Assembly: GCF_946221635.1 (NCBI RefSeq)
Contig: NZ_CAMIHB010000017.1
Span: 1-64,000, forward strand
Direction of reading: 5' to 3'
Source of the DNA: an uncultured Rhodoferax sp.
Lineage (GTDB): Bacteria > Pseudomonadota > Gammaproteobacteria > Burkholderiales > Burkholderiaceae_C
Length of the DNA stretch: 64,000 nt
A model generated the notes under the pieces. It did not search any database and was not told where the DNA came from. It was given only the letters and a program-made list of their open reading frames with translations. Position numbers and translations under genes: made by a program. Position 1 is the first letter of the stretch, and every line of letters starts with the position of its first letter. Positions 60,644-64,000 of the stretch are shown piece by piece.

Positions 60644-61702
60644 ATGATGAGGAAATCACCAGGAATGAATGCGCTTGTGCAAAGTCTGGCCGCGATGAGT
60701 GGTCTGCGTGACCGCGATGCGCTGGACGCCGCCCTGGTGCGCTTGGTCATGGAGGGCACCGACAGCCACCTGCACAGCGCATGTCTGGTTCGAGTCGTTG
60801 GCGAAGGGGACGATCGGCGTTGCCTGGTGCAGGCCTGCCTGGAGCGGGGAGCGGCCCGGGTCAGCCGCGACGTGCTCTGGACCGACTGGACCACACTGCC
60901 CCATGTCTCCGAATTCCCGCTGCGTCTGCAGGCCCTGGCCGAAGGGGCCATGGTCCATGCCGCCGATGCCGCCCACCGGGTGGTCGTTCCCCTGCAAACC
61001 CCGCAGGGTATTTGGGGTTTGCTGGAGCTGACAGGCTCCGCGCCGCTGACGCCCCATAGCCTGGAACTGCTCGATGGCATCCTGCAGACCTACCACAACG
61101 TGGTGGGCCTGCTGGACTATGGCGAACGGGATGCATTGACCGAGCTGCTCAACCGCAAGACCTTTGACGGCGCCTTTTTCAAGGCCACGGCCGAGCAGCA
61201 GCGCGACGAACTGCCCGAGGGCGGTGAGCGCCGCCACACCCATCCGGATGCCGGTGTCTGGCTGGCCGTGCTGGATATCGACCATTTCAAGCATGTCAAC
61301 GACAACTACGGCCACCTGATCGGGGATGAGGTGCTGCTGTTGCTGGCGCGCCTCATGCGCAGCAGCTTCCGCTTCCACGACCTGCTCTACCGCTTTGGCG
61401 GCGAGGAGTTTGTGGTGCTCATGCGCTGCGACAGTGTGGAGCATGCCCACTCCGCGCTGGAACGCCTGCGCGAGCGCGTGCAGGCCTATTCCTTTCCCCA
61501 GGTGGGGTCGATCACGGTCAGCATTGGCTTCTCAGTGTTGCTTGCACACGACACTCCCAGTGGTGCTTTTGGGCGTGCTGACAAGGCTGTCTACCACGCC
61601 AAGGAGCATGGCCGCAACCAGGTCTGCAACTACCAGGACCTGGTCACTTCCGGCGCCATCGTGGAGCAGGTGGCCGAGGGCATGGACGTCGACCTGTTTT
61701 AA
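60644..61702 (+). CDS. GAF-GGDEF diguanylate cyclase
   Basis: A 352-residue diguanylate cyclase. Residues about 20-155 resemble a GAF sensor domain (RVVVPLQTPQGIWGLLELTG). The GGDEF domain starts DALTELLNRKTF (163-174), with DIDHFKHVNDNYGHLIGDEV, active GGEEF (252-256) and inhibitory-site RFHD (243-246). It is probably soluble. Start ATG 60644 or 60665; neither has a strong ribosome site. The second c-di-GMP synthase within 4 kb. Confidence 0.9.
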   Translation: MMRKSPGMNALVQSLAAMSGLRDRDALDAALVRLVMEGTDSHLHSACLVRVVGEGDDRRCLVQACLERGAARVSRDVLWTDWTTLPHVSEFPLRLQALAEGAMVHAADAAHRVVVPLQTPQGIWGLLELTGSAPLTPHSLELLDGILQTYHNVVGLLDYGERDALTELLNRKTFDGAFFKATAEQQRDELPEGGERRHTHPDAGVWLAVLDIDHFKHVNDNYGHLIGDEVLLLLARLMRSSFRFHDLLYRFGGEEFVVLMRCDSVEHAHSALERLRERVQAYSFPQVGSITVSIGFSVLLAHDTPSGAFGRADKAVYHAKEHGRNQVCNYQDLVTSGAIVEQVAEGMDVDLF

Positions 61703-61737
61703 ACAGGTCTCCGTCTTCAGGCCCACGCGCTCCCGAG

Positions 61738-62925
61738 TCAGCGCTCGCGCTCGAAGATGGCGGCAATGCCCTGGCCACCGCCGATGCACATGGTCACCAG
61801 CGCGTAGCGGCCATTGATGCGCTCCAGTTCGTAGAGCGCCTTCACCGTGATCAGCGCACCGGTGGCGCCAATCGGGTGGCCCAGCGAAATGCCCGAGCCA
61901 TTGGGATTGACCTTGGCCGGGTCCAGGCCCAGGTCCTTGGTGACGGCGCAGGCCTGGGCGGCAAAGGCTTCGTTGGCCTCGATCACGTCCAGGTCATTCA
62001 CCGTGAGGCCTGCCTTTTGCAGCGCCAGCTTGCTGGCCGGCACGGGGCCGATGCCCATGTACTTGGGGTCCACGCCCGCGTGGGCGTAGGCCACCAGGCG
62101 CGCCAGCGGTCGCAGGCCGCGGGCCTTGGCCGTGGCCGCCTCCATCAGCACCACCGCCGCCGCCGCGTCATTGATGCCCGAGGCATTGCCGGCGGTGACG
62201 GTGCCGTTGTCCTTGACGAAGACGGGCTTGAGTTTGGCCATGTCCGCCAGGGTGGCGCCGGCGCGGAAGTGTTCGTCCGTGTCGTAGGCCACCTCGCCCT
62301 TTTTGCTCTTGAGCATCACGGGGGTGATCTGGCTCTTGAAATAGCCTGCGGCGGTCGCACGCTCGGCGCGGTTATGGCTTTCGACGGCCAGGGCGTCCTG
62401 CTCTTCGCGGCTGATGCCCCACTTGGCGGCAATGTTCTCGGCGGTCACGCCCATGTGGATGGTGTGGAAGGGGTCGTGCAGCGCGCCAATCATCATGTCC
62501 ACCATCTTGGTGTCGCCCATGCGGGCGCCCCAGCGCATATTGAGGCTGGCAAAGGGCGCGCGGCTCATGTTTTCGGCACCGCCGCCAATGGCGACATCCG
62601 TGTCGCCCAGCAGAATGCTCTGGCTGGCCGAGACGATGGCCTGCAAGCCCGAGCCGCACAGGCGGTTCACGTTGTACGCGGGGGTCTCCTGGGCGCAGCC
62701 ACCGTTGATGGCGGCCACGCGGCTGAGGTACATGTCCTTGGGCTCGGTGTTGACCACGTGGCCGAAGACCACATGGCCTACATCCTTGCCGTCCACGCTG
62801 GCGCGCGCGAGCGACTCGCGCACCACCTGCGCGGCCAGGTCGGTGGGGGGGATGTCCTTGAGGCTGCCACCAAAGGTGCCAATGGCGGTGCGCACTGCGC
62901 TGACGACGACGACTTCACGGCTCAT
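61738..62925 (-). CDS. Acetyl-CoA C-acetyltransferase (thiolase)
   Basis: A 395-residue thiolase that condenses two acetyl-CoA or cleaves beta-ketoacyl-CoA. The nucleophilic Cys is in NRLCGSGLQAIVSA, the His in SLGHPIGATGA, and the second Cys in TMCIGGGQG. The length and sequence suit AtoB/PhaA-type enzymes. ATG 62925 gives MSREVVVVSAVRTAIG. It is alone, convergent with the GGDEF gene, so a PHB role cannot be read from context. Confidence 0.93.
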   Translation of the reverse strand: MSREVVVVSAVRTAIGTFGGSLKDIPPTDLAAQVVRESLARASVDGKDVGHVVFGHVVNTEPKDMYLSRVAAINGGCAQETPAYNVNRLCGSGLQAIVSASQSILLGDTDVAIGGGAENMSRAPFASLNMRWGARMGDTKMVDMMIGALHDPFHTIHMGVTAENIAAKWGISREEQDALAVESHNRAERATAAGYFKSQITPVMLKSKKGEVAYDTDEHFRAGATLADMAKLKPVFVKDNGTVTAGNASGINDAAAAVVLMEAATAKARGLRPLARLVAYAHAGVDPKYMGIGPVPASKLALQKAGLTVNDLDVIEANEAFAAQACAVTKDLGLDPAKVNPNGSGISLGHPIGATGALITVKALYELERINGRYALVTMCIGGGQGIAAIFERER

Positions 62926-63056
62926 GGGAAAACTCCTGCAATGGGTTGAAAACGGGGCTGCAGGCATCTTACGGCCAGAGACCGTCACCCATTCTTCACC
63001 AATTTGTCACAACACTTCCCTAGGCTTGGGGGCTCGCAAGCGACCAGGAGCCCCCC

Positions 63057-63968
63057 GTGAGTGCCAGTGAAGACGAATTGATCCGCCGTATCCAGAGCGA
63101 CATGCTCGACAGCTATGACGAAGAACTGGAGATGGAGCTCGACGACCAGCACCTGGAGCGCCAGGCCGGTGCCGCGGCCCCGGACGCAGACGCGCGCGCC
63201 GCGCGCCGCCTCTACTTCCGCGAGCTGTTCCGCATGCAGGGTGAACTGGTCAAGCTGCAGGACTGGGTGGTGGCCACGGGCCACAAGGTGGTGGTGATTT
63301 TTGAAGGACGCGATGCGGCCGGCAAGGGCGGCGCCATCAAGCGCATCACCCAGCGCCTGAACCCGCGCGTGTGCCGTGTGGCGGCCTTGCCCGCGCCCAA
63401 CGACCGCGAGCGCACCCAGTGGTACTTCCAGCGCTATGTGAGCCACCTGCCCGCGGCCGGTGAGATCGTGCTGTTTGACCGCAGCTGGTACAACCGTGCC
63501 GGCGTCGAGCGTGTCATGGGCTTTTGCAATGACGAGCAGCTGGAAGAGTTTTTCCGCAGCGTGCCCGAATTCGAGAAGATGCTGGTGCGCTCCGGCATCC
63601 AGGTCATCAAGTACTGGTTCTCCATCTCCGACGAAGAGCAGCACAGCCGCTTCCTGGGCCGCATCCACGACCCGCTCAAGCAATGGAAGCTCAGCCCCAT
63701 GGACCTGGAGTCCCGCAGCCGCTGGGAAGACTACACGCGCGCCAAGGAGGTGATGTTCGAACGCACCCACATTCCCGAGGCGCCCTGGTGGGTGGTGCAG
63801 GCGGTGGACAAGAAGAAGGCCCGCCTGAACTGCATCCACCACCTGTTGCAGCAGATGCCCTATGAGGAAACCGAACATCCGCCGGTGACCTTGCCGCAGC
63901 GGGTGCGGCACGAGGACTATGAGCGGCGGCCCGTGCCGCAGGACATCATGGTTCCTGAGATTTACTGA
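63057..63968 (+). CDS. ppk2: Polyphosphate kinase 2 (PPK2 family)
   Basis: A 303-residue PPK2 that uses polyphosphate to phosphorylate nucleotides. Walker A is IFEGRDAAGKGGAIKR (about 80-95), Walker B FDRSWYNRAGVE, and the lid RTQWYFQRYVSHLP lies between. A charged ~55-residue N-terminal part precedes the core. The start is GTG 63057 with AGGAG seven bases upstream. Divergent from the thiolase gene. Confidence 0.94.
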   Translation: MSASEDELIRRIQSDMLDSYDEELEMELDDQHLERQAGAAAPDADARAARRLYFRELFRMQGELVKLQDWVVATGHKVVVIFEGRDAAGKGGAIKRITQRLNPRVCRVAALPAPNDRERTQWYFQRYVSHLPAAGEIVLFDRSWYNRAGVERVMGFCNDEQLEEFFRSVPEFEKMLVRSGIQVIKYWFSISDEEQHSRFLGRIHDPLKQWKLSPMDLESRSRWEDYTRAKEVMFERTHIPEAPWWVVQAVDKKKARLNCIHHLLQQMPYEETEHPPVTLPQRVRHEDYERRPVPQDIMVPEIY

Positions 63969-64000
63969 CGCACGTCGGCCACCGGCTGCTCTCCGAAATC
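63962..64000 (-). CDS. Possible 3' end of a minus-strand gene running off the window
   Basis: The last 39 bases read on the minus strand as twelve codons DFGEQPVADVRQ and a TAA stop that overlaps the ppk2 stop region. Codon choice fits the genome, but the piece is too short to recognise. Confidence 0.25.
   Translation of the reverse strand, partial: DFGEQPVADVRQ

Overview
The window reads as a chromosomal segment of a GC-rich betaproteobacterium, most likely Comamonadaceae (Burkholderiales). The reasons are high GC with matching codon use, gene-order pieces typical of that group (algC-waaC-waaA, pcm-rhodanese-tolC, aapJQMP, twin DUF1631 genes around ettA, HexR-controlled edd-eda), and a ~60-bp interspersed repeat that I associate with Comamonadaceae. 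No rRNA, CRISPR array, phage or insertion-sequence transposase is visible.

Layout: 0-0.1 kb tRNA-Asp end and terminator; 0.1-3.7 kb a DUF1345 membrane protein, then an alkylation-repair run (Ada-AlkA fusion, Ogt, EamA exporter); 3.9-7.6 kb algC-waaC-waaA (sugar phosphate to LPS inner core), facing pcm-rhodanese-tolC; 10.1-15.2 kb an RND efflux operon with its TetR regulator, divergent from msrA; 16.1-22.2 kb a zinc locus; 22.2-24.8 kb an AEC carrier, a large palindromic element, pdxH and a MobA-like transferase; 24.9-27.5 kb edd-eda under a HexR-type box; 27.5-28.9 kb a lower-GC patch with an orphan membrane protein; 28.9-32.7 kb small detoxification-type enzymes, a LysE exporter, a WYL regulator and glyoxalase I; 32.8-36.9 kb FabF-thioesterase divergent from MarR-MFS, then a cupin; 36.9-39.2 kb a TIP30-like oxidoreductase overlapping rhlE; 39.4-45.8 kb DUF1631-ettA-DUF1631; 45.8-48.6 kb a TAXI protein, flavin reductase and M14 peptidase; 48.6-53.1 kb aapJQMP plus a small orphan; 53.4-60.5 kb a core-MetE enzyme, MDR reductase, YitT, bacteriohemerythrin, 2OG oxygenase, REC-GGDEF and a nitronate monooxygenase-like enzyme; 60.6-64 kb GAF-GGDEF, thiolase and PPK2.

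Two features stand out. The first is the zinc locus. An AztABC-type zinc importer, led by a 50-residue membrane peptide, faces a Zur-like regulator followed by a MacB-type ABC pair, an 80-residue Cys-rich secreted protein and a DUF3299 protein. Three 15-bp palindromes of the form TGCAA-N5-TTGCA lie between the two arms.

The second is the ~60-bp repeat family, about 12 copies in this window. Several copies lie inside genes in frame: they code for an internal segment of waaA, the tail of an ABC ATPase, a loop of a MobA-like enzyme, a segment of an oxidoreductase, and the signal peptides of two exported proteins. A ~370-bp near-perfect palindrome fills the gap between the AEC carrier gene and pdxH.
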